A stretch of 64,000 nucleotides of DNA from Xanthobacteraceae bacterium. GTDB taxonomy: Bacteria > Pseudomonadota > Alphaproteobacteria > Rhizobiales > Xanthobacteraceae. The position numbers were made by a program, and so were the translations under genes. The stretch is taken from the NCBI GenBank assembly GCA_019752575.1, contig JAIELW010000001.1, positions 372,001 through 436,000 of the forward strand, read 5' to 3'. This document shows, piece after piece, positions 1 to 8,050 of this stretch (the first letter of the stretch is position 1; every line of letters begins with the position of its first letter). The notes under the pieces are model-generated. The model searched no databases. It had not been told where the DNA came from and saw only the letters and a list, made by a program, of their open reading frames with translations.

Positions 1-657
1 GGGCTCGCCACGCTGCGCCTGAAGGGCATGTATTTCGTGATCTTCACCTTCGGGTTAGCCACACTCGTGCGCGAAATCGTCACCTGGTACGAAGCGAGCA
101 TCGAACTGAAGGCCGGGCGCTATCTCTACGGCCTCGAAGTATTCACGAACGACGTTGCGCGCGACATTTATTATCAGCTGCTCGCGCTTTCCGTATTCAT
201 CATCGTGCTGTGGCTGATCCGCGACCGTACCCGCATGGGCTTTGCGATGAAGACGCTCGGTGCCGACGAAACGGTCGCGCGGCAAATCGGCATCAACACG
301 ACGGCCTTGAAAATCGGCACCTTCGTCATCAGCGCGCTCGTGATGACGCTCGCGGGCGCAATCATGGCGCCGCGCGCGAGTTACATCGATCCGACCACCG
401 CTTTCAATCCGACCGTCTCATTTCTCACCGTCATCATGGCGCTTCTCGGTGGTGCCACGTCGGTCTGGGGTCCGATGCTCGGCGTGATCCCGCTTGTACT
501 GATCCAGGACTGGATCTCGATCAATTTCCCGAACTACTTCTCGATCGTACTCGGGCTCTGTTTCCTCGGCATCGTATTCTTCATTCCGAACGGATTGCTC
601 GGGCTGTTGCAGGACTGGCGGCGCAAGTGGCGCGCGCGGCGAGGATATGACGCATGA
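1..657 (+). CDS. livM: Branched-chain amino acid-type ABC transporter permease LivM, C-terminal part (5' end outside window)
   Basis: Partial gene, open from base 1. The 218 visible residues are a hydrophobic LivM-type permease C-terminal half with several membrane segments. They include the GALSA/GAIMAP-like region after a cytoplasmic stretch carrying R-x-M-G-F-A-M-K, which resembles the 'GRAMKAIRDN' segment of LivM proteins, and the conserved 'LLGGATSVWGPMLG' end region. LivM forms the inner-membrane channel with LivH of an importer for branched-chain amino acids or, often in this order, aromatic or dicarboxylic acids. Its stop overlaps the start of the next gene by 4 bases (ATGA), so permease and ATPase are translationally coupled. 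The binding protein and LivH are not in view, so the substrate cannot be judged. The family is clear; the substrate is unknown. Confidence 0.9.
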   Translation, partial: GLATLRLKGMYFVIFTFGLATLVREIVTWYEASIELKAGRYLYGLEVFTNDVARDIYYQLLALSVFIIVLWLIRDRTRMGFAMKTLGADETVARQIGINTTALKIGTFVISALVMTLAGAIMAPRASYIDPTTAFNPTVSFLTVIMALLGGATSVWGPMLGVIPLVLIQDWISINFPNYFSIVLGLCFLGIVFFIPNGLLGLLQDWRRKWRARRGYDA

Positions 658-1382
658 GCGCGCATGTTCTCAACATTTCGAGCGTTTCGCGCCGTTTCGG
701 CGGCCTGAAAGCGGTCGACCGCGTCTCCTTCTCGGTGCCGCGCGGCGAGATCATGGGCCTGATCGGCCCGAACGGCTCTGGCAAAACGACGCTCTTGAAC
801 GTGATCATGGGCCGGCTGAGCCCTAGCGACGGCACCATTTTGAAAGACGGCAAGCGCATTTCCGGCCGCACGCCCGAGCAAATCTGCCGCCTCGGCGTTG
901 CGGGCACGTTCCAGCTCGTGCGGGTTCCCGACGCGCTGAACGCGCGCGATAACGTCGCGGTCGCGGCTATGTACGGCAAGCGCAAAATCGGCGTATCGGC
1001 CGCGCGCGCAGAAGCGGAGCGGCTACTCGACCGCGTACAGTTCGAAGGCAGCCTCGAGGCGCACGCCGACCAGCTTACCTATTTCGACCAGAAGCGGATC
1101 GAGCTTGCGCGCGCGCTCGCCTGCGCGCCGGACGTGCTTTTGCTCGACGAATGGCTCGCGGGCCTCAATCCTTCGGAGCTCGAGCGCGGCATCGAACTCG
1201 TGCAGTCGCTGCGCGGCGAAGGCATCACCATCGTGATGGTCGAGCATGTGATGCACGCGATCCGCTCGCTGTGCTCGCACGTCGTGGTCTTGAGCGCTGG
1301 CAAGGTGATCGCTTCCGGCACGCCTGACGACGCGCTTGCCCATCCCGACGTCATCCGCGTCTATCTCGGAGACGAGCAATGA
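654..1382 (+). CDS. livG: ABC transporter ATP-binding protein, LivG type
   Basis: Cytoplasmic ATPase that powers the LivHM-type importer. It has 242 residues, the family's usual length. Walker A is GPNGSGKT at about residues 38-45. Walker B is VLLLDE at about 161-166, followed by a D-loop-like GLNP. The family signature (LSYGDQ in typical LivG) reads LTYFDQ at 141-146, so the signature glycine is replaced by Phe, and a Trp follows the Walker B Glu where Pro is usual. The other ATPase, LivF, has a normal signature, so the pair may have one degenerate ATP site. It overlaps livM by ATGA upstream and livF by 4 bases downstream. It is certainly an ABC ATPase of a Liv system; substrate unknown. Confidence 0.92.
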   Translation: MSAHVLNISSVSRRFGGLKAVDRVSFSVPRGEIMGLIGPNGSGKTTLLNVIMGRLSPSDGTILKDGKRISGRTPEQICRLGVAGTFQLVRVPDALNARDNVAVAAMYGKRKIGVSAARAEAERLLDRVQFEGSLEAHADQLTYFDQKRIELARALACAPDVLLLDEWLAGLNPSELERGIELVQSLRGEGITIVMVEHVMHAIRSLCSHVVVLSAGKVIASGTPDDALAHPDVIRVYLGDEQ

Positions 1383-2128
1383 TCGAGGCGAAGAATCTCT
1401 CGGTCTCCTACGGACGGCACATCGCGCTCGAAGACGTCTCGATTAAGCTTGAGCGCGGCGATCTGACGGTCGTGCTTGGCGCAAACGGCGCGGGCAAGAC
1501 CACGCTCGTCAACGCGATCGCAGGCACGGTGCCGCTCAGCACAGGCTCGATCACGCTCGACGGCAGGAACATCACGCACGAGCCCGCGCATAACCGCGTG
1601 AAATTCCGGCTCGCGACGGTCCCGCAGGGGCGCGGCCTTTTCCCGGACATGTCGGTCGAGGACAATCTCGCGCTCGGCAGCTTCGTTTCCGACGACAAGG
1701 ACGAGATCGAATTCCGCCGTGCGGAAATTTTCCGCGTGTTCCCGCGTCTCAAAGAGCGCGCGAAACAGGCGTCGAGCACGATGTCCGGCGGCGAGCAGCA
1801 GATGCTGGCGATCGGCCGCGCACTGATGTCATCGCCTGCTTATCTTCTGCTGGACGAACCCTCGCTCGGCTTGAGCCCGGTGCTAACCAGCGAGCTATTC
1901 AAGACGATCCGCAAGATCGCAGATAAAGGCGTCGGCGTGCTGCTGGTCGAACAGAACGCGCTGCAGTCCTTGAAGATCGCGGAGCATGCCTATCTCGTCG
2001 AGACCGGCCGTATTGTCGATCAAGGCCCGGCGCAGGGATTGCGTTACGATGCGAGCGTCATCGAGACCTATCTTGGCGGCCGCAAGGCCCTACCCGCGCC
2101 GGTGAAGCCGAAGCTCATCGGCAACTAG
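1379..2128 (+). CDS. livF: ABC transporter ATP-binding protein, LivF type
   Basis: Second ATPase of the same importer, 249 residues. Walker A is GANGAGKT at about 34-41, a canonical signature MSGGEQQ lies at 135-141, Walker B YLLLDE is at 155-160, and the LivF-typical 'PSLGLSP' follows. The start overlaps the livG stop by 4 bases. This is the last gene of the operon. Its stop lies 8 bases from the end of the convergent dctM gene, leaving no room for an independent terminator between them. The C-terminal 15 residues, rich in Pro and Lys, extend slightly beyond the typical family end. Confidence 0.93.
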   Translation: MIEAKNLSVSYGRHIALEDVSIKLERGDLTVVLGANGAGKTTLVNAIAGTVPLSTGSITLDGRNITHEPAHNRVKFRLATVPQGRGLFPDMSVEDNLALGSFVSDDKDEIEFRRAEIFRVFPRLKERAKQASSTMSGGEQQMLAIGRALMSSPAYLLLDEPSLGLSPVLTSELFKTIRKIADKGVGVLLVEQNALQSLKIAEHAYLVETGRIVDQGPAQGLRYDASVIETYLGGRKALPAPVKPKLIGN

Positions 2129-2136
2129 TTTTTATT

Positions 2137-3453
2137 TTACATCTGCGCCGGCAGCCAGGTCGCAATGGCCGGGAAGATCACGAGAATCGCAAGCCGCAGA
2201 ATATCCGTGATGATGAACGGCAACACACCAAAGAAGATGGTCGAGATAGTAACCTTTTCGACGACGCTTTTTATCACGAAAATATTCATGCCGACCGGCG
2301 GATGGATCAGTCCTAGCTCGACCGTCATCACGATGATGACCCCGAACCAGATCGGATCGAAGCCGAGCGCCTGAATCACCGGGAAGATGATCGGCACCGT
2401 CAGGATAATCATCGCAAGCGCATCCATCAGGCAGCCGAGGATCAGATACATCAAGAGGATCAGGACGAGGACGCCATAGGGCCCGATGCCGAGGCCGGTG
2501 AGGAAAGCCGTCACCTTCTGCGGCGTCTGCGTGATCGTGAGAAAATAGCCGAACAGGATCGCGCCGATCAGGATCGTAAAGACAGCCGCCGTCGTGCGGG
2601 TCGCATCCAGCAGAGATCGCAAAATGTCCGCGCGCGACAAGCGCCCGCGCAAAACGCCGATGATGAACGCGCCGGCCGCGCCCATGCCGGCCGCTTCGGT
2701 CGCGGTAAATTTCGGCATGAATGGCAGGCCGTAAAGACCGCCGATCACGAAAGCGAAAAGCAGAAGCGTCGCCCAGATATCCTTCAGCGAGGCCAAGCGC
2801 TCGCTCCACGATGCGCGCGGGCCAGCGGGAAGAAATTTCGGCCGTGCGATGCTGATCGCGGTGATGGTCAGCATGTACATCGCGACCGCGAGAATGCCCG
2901 GGAGAATCCCTGCGATGAAAAGCTTCGCGACGTCCTGCTCGGTGATCAGGCCGTAGATCGCTAGCACCGTCGATGGCGGGATCATGATGCCGAGCGTGCC
3001 GCCCGCGGCGATCACACCGGTAGAGAAAGAATCCGGATAGCCGAAACGTTTCATCTCCGGATACGCGACTTTGGAGAAGGTGGCAGCAGTGGCGACCGAA
3101 GAGCCGCAGATCGCGGCAAAGCCGCCACAGGCCGCGATCGTCGCGATGCCGAGGCCCCCGCGTAAATGCCCGAGAAAGGCATTGGCTGCGCGAAACAGTT
3201 CGCGGCTCATTCCGGATGTCGTGGCGAACGCGCCCATCAAAAGGAAAAGCGGTACCACCGCAAAATTCCAGTCGGTAACAGTGCGCATCGTCGTGTGGCC
3301 GACGATTTTGAGCGCCGGTCCGGCGCTCGTGAGATAACCGAAGCCCGCGACGCCGACCAAACCCATCGCCATGCCGATTGGCACACGCGCGAGCATCAAC
3401 ACGAACAAAATAACGAAACCGGCGATCGCAACGCCATCAGGGCCGAGTGTCAC
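2137..3453 (-). CDS. dctM: TRAP transporter large permease (DctM type)
   Basis: Large membrane subunit (438 residues, the usual length) of a tripartite ATP-independent periplasmic transporter, which drives substrate uptake with a sodium gradient. About twelve hydrophobic segments run along the whole protein. Typical DctM features include the N-terminal VRVPIGMAMG-like loop ('LARVPIGMAMGLVG') and the 'MIPPS' motif near residue 150. The start is GTG with GGAG upstream, and it lies 5 bases after the dctQ stop. The order dctP-dctQ-dctM is canonical. A TRAP system beside aromatic catabolic genes suggests an organic or aromatic acid substrate, which is an inference from position only. Confidence 0.93.
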   Translation of the reverse strand: MTLGPDGVAIAGFVILFVLMLARVPIGMAMGLVGVAGFGYLTSAGPALKIVGHTTMRTVTDWNFAVVPLFLLMGAFATTSGMSRELFRAANAFLGHLRGGLGIATIAACGGFAAICGSSVATAATFSKVAYPEMKRFGYPDSFSTGVIAAGGTLGIMIPPSTVLAIYGLITEQDVAKLFIAGILPGILAVAMYMLTITAISIARPKFLPAGPRASWSERLASLKDIWATLLLFAFVIGGLYGLPFMPKFTATEAAGMGAAGAFIIGVLRGRLSRADILRSLLDATRTTAAVFTILIGAILFGYFLTITQTPQKVTAFLTGLGIGPYGVLVLILLMYLILGCLMDALAMIILTVPIIFPVIQALGFDPIWFGVIIVMTVELGLIHPPVGMNIFVIKSVVEKVTISTIFFGVLPFIITDILRLAILVIFPAIATWLPAQM

Positions 3454-3458
3454 GCGCT

Positions 3459-3974
3459 TTACTCCACGGCCTTGATCGCGTCCGGCGGCGGCGCAATCAG
3501 ATCAGGATGAAAAACCAGGCGGTAGGTGCGGATCGCGATCAGCAGAACAGCCGCGGCGTCGCCAAGCCAAGCCAGTAAAAAGAACGGCCAGTGCGGAACG
3601 CGCAAGCCGAACGTAAGCACGTTCGCTGCGTAGGTCGTCGAAACCTTATCAAACAAAGTGTAGGTCTGCACCGCCACGACAAAGAGCAACACCAGCGTCG
3701 CGAAGATATCGATAATTCGCTGCCAGTTCTTGTCGACATTCGCCCAGATCAGATCGACGGTAATGTGCGTACCGCGATAGGAGGTCGCCGCGATGCCCCA
3801 GAAAATCAGAATACCGAGAAGCATCTGGCCGAGTTCGTAGCCGTCGGGAACGTCAATCGAAAACAGATTTCGAAGCATGACGGTGACGAAGACGAGGCTG
3901 GCGACAATACCGATAAAGATCGCCGCGATCAGTTCGATCCCGTCGATGAAGCGATCCATCGCGTTGCGTTTCAA
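3459..3974 (-). CDS. dctQ: TRAP transporter small permease (DctQ type)
   Basis: Small four-helix membrane subunit of the TRAP transporter (171 residues, family range). Hydrophobic segments occur near residues 12-35, 48-66, 88-108 and 126-146. The loop with R-G-T-H-I-x-V-D at about 66-73 matches the conserved DctQ 'RxxxHIxVD' pattern. The likely start is TTG at 3974 behind GGGGGA; an ATG five codons inside (3959) is an alternative but is far from that ribosome site. A strong hairpin separates dctP from this gene and would lower permease expression relative to the binding protein. Confidence 0.88.
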   Translation of the reverse strand: MKRNAMDRFIDGIELIAAIFIGIVASLVFVTVMLRNLFSIDVPDGYELGQMLLGILIFWGIAATSYRGTHITVDLIWANVDKNWQRIIDIFATLVLLFVVAVQTYTLFDKVSTTYAANVLTFGLRVPHWPFFLLAWLGDAAAVLLIAIRTYRLVFHPDLIAPPPDAIKAVE

Positions 3975-3994
3975 GAAATCCCCCGGCCGTGATT

Positions 3995-4037
3995 ATTGAT
4001 TTGGGCGGCAGCGGTTTTCCGCCGCCGCCCGATCAAT
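3995..4037 (-). terminator. Intercistronic hairpin between dctP and dctQ
   Basis: GGGCGGCAGCGG (4003-4014) pairs with CCGCCGCCGCCC (4019-4030) across a TTTT loop with one mismatch. The outer bases ATTGAT (3995-4000) and ATCAAT (4032-4037) extend the stem. There is no T-tract, so it is more likely a stabiliser or attenuator that sets a high dctP to dctQM ratio than a full terminator. Confidence 0.65.
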
Positions 4038-4047
4038 GCGGTGTGGC

Positions 4048-5070
4048 TTAATAAGCCGCCTTGTACTTCGCGAGCGCGTCTTTCAGCTCTTTCATTGCCG
4101 CAGCCGCGTCGATGCCGGCCTTGGTCACGCCTTCAGCCCAAGCCTTTTCGAGCGGCTCGGCGGCCTTGCGCCACTGCGCTAGCTGATCCGCGGAGATGTC
4201 GTAAACTTCGTGACCCTTCGCTTCTTTCAGCTTGGTACGGCCGTTCGCTTCGTAATCGGCCCACGGACCGGCAACCTTCAAGGCCCAGTCGGTCGAGCAA
4301 TGGTCGTCGATGACCTTCTTCTGGTTTGCCGACATGCGGTCATAAACGCCCTTGTTCATGACCCAGGCGAACGTGGTCGCGTAAAGCGGCACGTTCATGT
4401 GGAACTTGGTGACGTTGTCGATCTTGAAGAGAAGGATCGAGCCCCACGGGAAGGTCACCGCGTCCGCAACACCCTTTTCGAGAATGTCGCGCACTTCCGG
4501 CGCGGAGGACTGCACGTTGGTGCCGCCGAGAAGCGTCACGAACTGACCCATGGTCGCGTGCGCCGGGCGAATCTTCATGCCCTTGATGTCGCCGGGCACC
4601 ATGACTTTCTTGTTCACCGAATGAACCGCACCGGGATCGTGCACGAAGGCGAGACAGAACTTAACGTCCTTCATCTCTTTGTCGGCATATTTGCGATACC
4701 AGGCATCGAGCGCCTGCGAGCCGCCCTTGCCGTCCGCGATCAGGAACGGAAGCTCGCCGGCGGCGATGACCGGGAAGCGGCCCGGCTGATAGCCGGGATT
4801 GATGTAGGTAACGTCGGCGATACCGTCGCGTGCCATATCGTAATGATCGAAAGCCTTGCCGAGTTGCTGCGCCGGAAACACCGTAAAGGTGATCGTGCCG
4901 TTCGAGGCTTTCTCGACCGATTTGCCCCATTCCTCCATCGCTTTTTGCAGCGGATGTGCGGGCGGAACCCAATGGCCCAACTTCAGATGAACCGGCTTGT
5001 CCTGAGCCGCTGCCGAACCGGCGATGCCGAGTGCAAGCACAGCTCCGAGCGCGGTCGCGCGCAACTTCAT
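4048..5070 (-). CDS. dctP: TRAP transporter substrate-binding protein (DctP family)
   Basis: Periplasmic binding protein that captures the substrate for DctQM. The chosen ATG at 5070 has a strong GGGAGGAC ribosome site and gives a clean Sec signal peptide (MKLRATALGAVLALG, cleavage after AAAQ, about residue 22). A longer in-frame start at 5136 would bury the signal. The mature protein shows the DctP pattern: a 'LKLGHW' first strand, 'FPAQQLG', and a conserved Arg in 'GMKIRPA' that in this family grips the substrate carboxylate. Length 340 is normal. It is transcribed away from a MarR regulator and followed by dctQM. Confidence 0.92.
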   Translation of the reverse strand: MKLRATALGAVLALGIAGSAAAQDKPVHLKLGHWVPPAHPLQKAMEEWGKSVEKASNGTITFTVFPAQQLGKAFDHYDMARDGIADVTYINPGYQPGRFPVIAAGELPFLIADGKGGSQALDAWYRKYADKEMKDVKFCLAFVHDPGAVHSVNKKVMVPGDIKGMKIRPAHATMGQFVTLLGGTNVQSSAPEVRDILEKGVADAVTFPWGSILLFKIDNVTKFHMNVPLYATTFAWVMNKGVYDRMSANQKKVIDDHCSTDWALKVAGPWADYEANGRTKLKEAKGHEVYDISADQLAQWRKAAEPLEKAWAEGVTKAGIDAAAAMKELKDALAKYKAAY

Positions 5071-5269
5071 TGCAGTCCTCCCATTCGCCGGCTTGTTCTG
5101 GCGTGCCGGCATTGTTTGGCCGGCGTGCGCCGGCATCAGATTGTTATACCACGAAACTATTGGTTATTGTCGTTCCCCGTGGCACCCAAGACGCTATCAC
5201 CTCGGGCGCAATTCGCCCGGCAGCTTGTAGCTTTTCCAATTGAGCCAAAGAGCGCTTCGGTTGTAAAGT

Positions 5270-5295
5270 AAATTAGTTGGGTACAAAACCAATTT
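5270..5295. promoter_or_regulatory. Candidate MarR operator (imperfect 26-bp palindrome)
   Basis: In the 292-bp gap between divergent dctP and marR, the arms AAATTAGTT and AACCAATTT frame a short centre. Ten of 13 base pairs are symmetric. AT-rich inverted repeats of about this size upstream of their own gene are usual MarR-family operators. It lies 68 bp ahead of the marR start and could control both directions. Confidence 0.45.
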
Positions 5296-5362
5296 CGGCT
5301 AGTACCTTTCCCGGACCAACGGATTTCCAGCGCAAAGCACAGCCTAACGGACCAGCACGAAA

Positions 5363-5875
5363 ATGAAACAAGAGTCTCTCTCCCGCAGCGCGGAAGCCGA
5401 AGCAGCCTCGCCCCGCAAGAACGCGGCAAACGAGAATGTCGATTTCGGCCCGCTCGCAAACTGGGTCGGGTTCCATCTGCGGCTCGCGCAGACCGCGAGC
5501 TTTCAGGCTTTCGTGCAGGAGGCGCGCTCGGTCGATCTCAGCCCCGGACGCTTCGCGACGCTTCTTTTGATCGGGCGCAATCCCGGTATCAGCCAGACCG
5601 CGCTCGCCGCTGCTAACGGACGCGACAAGTCCACGCTGACCCCGATCCTCGAGGACCTGGAGCGCCGCGGCTTCATCGTGCGCGAGAAAATGAAGACCGA
5701 CCGCCGCAGCTATCAGCTCACGCTGACGGACGCCGGAAAGAAAATGCTCGATCAGCTGACGGTGTGCGCGAAGCGCCACGATGACAATCTCGACCGCATC
5801 ATCGGACCGAAAGACCGCGCGAAGTTTCTGAAGATCCTGCAGAAGATCGCGACCGAGATCGGACGCGGCGAATAA
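5363..5875 (+). CDS. MarR-family transcriptional regulator
   Basis: Predicted DNA-binding repressor of 170 residues with a low-complexity N-terminal tail of about 25 residues. The winged helix-turn-helix runs from about 75 to 122 (ISQTALAAANGRDKSTLTPI), with the basic wing 'KTDRRSYQLTLT'. Dimerisation helices lie on both sides. It stands 21 bases ahead of the indolepyruvate-type oxidoreductase genes on the same strand and is divergent from the TRAP operon, so it probably controls one or both in response to an aromatic acid or its CoA ester. That is the usual ligand class for MarR proteins in aromatic catabolism, but here it is inferred from context. A second MarR gene (13245) has a similar layout. 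Confidence 0.88.
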   Translation: MKQESLSRSAEAEAASPRKNAANENVDFGPLANWVGFHLRLAQTASFQAFVQEARSVDLSPGRFATLLLIGRNPGISQTALAAANGRDKSTLTPILEDLERRGFIVREKMKTDRRSYQLTLTDAGKKMLDQLTVCAKRHDDNLDRIIGPKDRAKFLKILQKIATEIGRGE

Positions 5876-5896
5876 ACAAGCGGAAAGCGAACTCGA

Positions 5897-8047
5897 ATGG
5901 CCGAAGTCTCGTTTCATAGCGAGATCAAAAGTCTCACGCTCGGTAAAGGCGAAACCTTCAGCGGCGAAGGCATCTTGGGTGTTACCAAGGCGCTGCTGCA
6001 ATCCGGGGTCGCCTATGTCGGCGGCTATCAGGGCGCGCCGGTAAGCCATCTTCTCGACGTGCTCGTGCAGTCGGAGGACTTACTATCCGAACTCGGCGTC
6101 CATCTCGAGACCTGCACCAACGAAGCCGCGGCGGCGGCGATGCTTGGCGCTTCGATAAACTATCCGTTGCGCGGCGCGGTGACGTGGAAGTCGATCGTCG
6201 GCACCAATGTCGCGGCCGATGCGCTCTCCAACCTTGCATCCGCCGGAGTGATCGGCGGCGCGCTAATCGTGGTCGGTGAGGATTATGGCGAAGGCGCGAG
6301 CGTAATCCAGGAACGCACACATGCGTTCGCGTTGAAATCTTCGCTATGGCTGCTCGACCCGCGCCCTGAACTTCCGGCGATCGTCAACATGGTCGAAAAA
6401 GGCTTCGAGCTTTCGGAGGCGAGCAGCACACCGGTGATGCTGGAGTTGCGCATTCGCGCCTGCCACGTCTATGGCAGCTTCGAAGCGAAGGATAACGTCG
6501 CTGCAAAATTCTCGGCAAAGCATCGCATCCCGGCGCCGGCGACGTTCGAATACGACCGCCTGAGCCATCCGCCGGCGACGTTCGCGCAGGAAAAACACAA
6601 GACCGAGCAGCGGCTGCCACAGGCACAGAAATTCATTCTCGAGCACAAGCTCAATGAGATTCTCGGTCCCGAGAACGGCGATATCGGCATCATCGTGCAA
6701 GGCGGGCTTTTCAACGTGCTGAACGGGCGCCTTGCGCTCGCGGACCTCTCCGATTCCTTCGGCAACGTGAAAGTGCCGACGCTCGTCCTGAACGTCACCT
6801 ACCCGCTAGTGCCTGCGCAGATCGCGAAATTCTGCGCGGGCAAGAAAGCGGTGCTGATCGTCGAGGAAGGCAATCCGGAATTCATCGAGCAGGCGATCGG
6901 ACAGATCCTGCGCAAGGCGGATTTGAATACGAAGATTTTTGGCAAGGATGTATTGCCAACGGCGGGCGAATACACGCCGCTCGTCGTTGCGCGTGGGCTC
7001 ACGGAATTTTTTGAGGCGAACGGAGGTAAAACACCTCCGCTAAACGACTGGATTGCGCAAACTGACGCGCACCAGAAAGAAGTCGCGGCGGCGCTCGGCT
7101 CCCCGCTGCCGCCTCGCCCGCCGACTTTCTGCACCGGCTGTCCGGAACGTCCGGTCTTCTCGGCAATGAAGTTGCTGAAAAAAGAAATGGGGCCGGTGCA
7201 TGTCGCAGCCGACATCGGCTGCCACGCGTTCGGAACGTTCGCCCCGTTCAGTCAGGGCAATTCCATTCTCGGTTACGGCATGTCGCTCGCGTCCGCCGCC
7301 GCGGTGTCCGGCACGCAGAAGAAGCGTCCGGTCTCGATCATGGGCGACGGCGGCTTCTGGCATAACGGCCTGCTCACCGGCGTCGCGGGCTCCACATTCA
7401 ATAAGACCGATTCCGTGCTGATCGTCATGAACAACGGCTATTCGAGCGCGACCGGCTTGCAGGACATTCCGTCGAGTGCGCCCGAGAAAGACGGGCGCGG
7501 CAACGGATTAGAGATTGAATCCGCGTTGAAAAGTCTCGGTGTGCCTTGGGTGAAACGCCAGCGCACCTATGGCGTCGATGGTATGATGGATACGCTGCGC
7601 GACGCGCTGACTTCGGACGAAAAGGGTTTGAAGGTCGTGATCGCCGATGGCGAGTGCCAGCTCGCGCGCCAGCGGCGCGTGAAGCCTGCCCTCGCGAAGC
7701 TGAAAAACGAAGGCAAGCGCGTGGAGCGTACGCGCTTCTGGATCGACCCGGATGTCTGCACCGGCGATCACTCCTGTATCCGCCTTTCCGGCTGCCCGTC
7801 GCTGACCATCAAGCCGAACGAAGACCCGCTGCGCACGGACCCGATCGCGCATGTGAACAACGACTGCGTCGGTTGCGGCCTCTGCGGCGAGGTCGCGCAT
7901 GCCGCGCAGCTCTGCCCGTCGTTTGCCGAAATCAAAGTGATCGAGAACCCGAATTTCTTCGATCGGCTAAAGCATCGCATTGCTTCGGCGCTGATCCGCC
8001 TCTTTGGCGGCAACCGGACGGCACCGATACCGGCACCCGCGGAATAA
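5897..8047 (+). CDS. iorA: Indolepyruvate ferredoxin oxidoreductase-type alpha subunit
   Basis: Large subunit of a thiamine-diphosphate 2-oxoacid:acceptor oxidoreductase, which converts an aryl pyruvate plus CoA to aryl-acetyl-CoA and CO2 and reduces ferredoxin. It has 716 residues, within the usual range. An N-terminal pyrimidine-binding domain has the family 'GYQGAPVSHLLD' segment and 'TNEAAAAAMLGAS'. The TDP site, with GDGGFWHNG and MNNGYSSATG, lies at about 482-520. The C-terminal ferredoxin-like domain carries two Cys groups, from about 620 (CTGDHSC) and about 657 (CVGCGLCG ending in CP). The second group has an enlarged gap before the last Cys compared with a standard 4Fe-4S motif. It is followed after 3 bases by iorB. 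The true keto acid substrate is not determined by sequence. Confidence 0.88.
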   Translation: MAEVSFHSEIKSLTLGKGETFSGEGILGVTKALLQSGVAYVGGYQGAPVSHLLDVLVQSEDLLSELGVHLETCTNEAAAAAMLGASINYPLRGAVTWKSIVGTNVAADALSNLASAGVIGGALIVVGEDYGEGASVIQERTHAFALKSSLWLLDPRPELPAIVNMVEKGFELSEASSTPVMLELRIRACHVYGSFEAKDNVAAKFSAKHRIPAPATFEYDRLSHPPATFAQEKHKTEQRLPQAQKFILEHKLNEILGPENGDIGIIVQGGLFNVLNGRLALADLSDSFGNVKVPTLVLNVTYPLVPAQIAKFCAGKKAVLIVEEGNPEFIEQAIGQILRKADLNTKIFGKDVLPTAGEYTPLVVARGLTEFFEANGGKTPPLNDWIAQTDAHQKEVAAALGSPLPPRPPTFCTGCPERPVFSAMKLLKKEMGPVHVAADIGCHAFGTFAPFSQGNSILGYGMSLASAAAVSGTQKKRPVSIMGDGGFWHNGLLTGVAGSTFNKTDSVLIVMNNGYSSATGLQDIPSSAPEKDGRGNGLEIESALKSLGVPWVKRQRTYGVDGMMDTLRDALTSDEKGLKVVIADGECQLARQRRVKPALAKLKNEGKRVERTRFWIDPDVCTGDHSCIRLSGCPSLTIKPNEDPLRTDPIAHVNNDCVGCGLCGEVAHAAQLCPSFAEIKVIENPNFFDRLKHRIASALIRLFGGNRTAPIPAPAE

Positions 8048-8050
8048 TCG

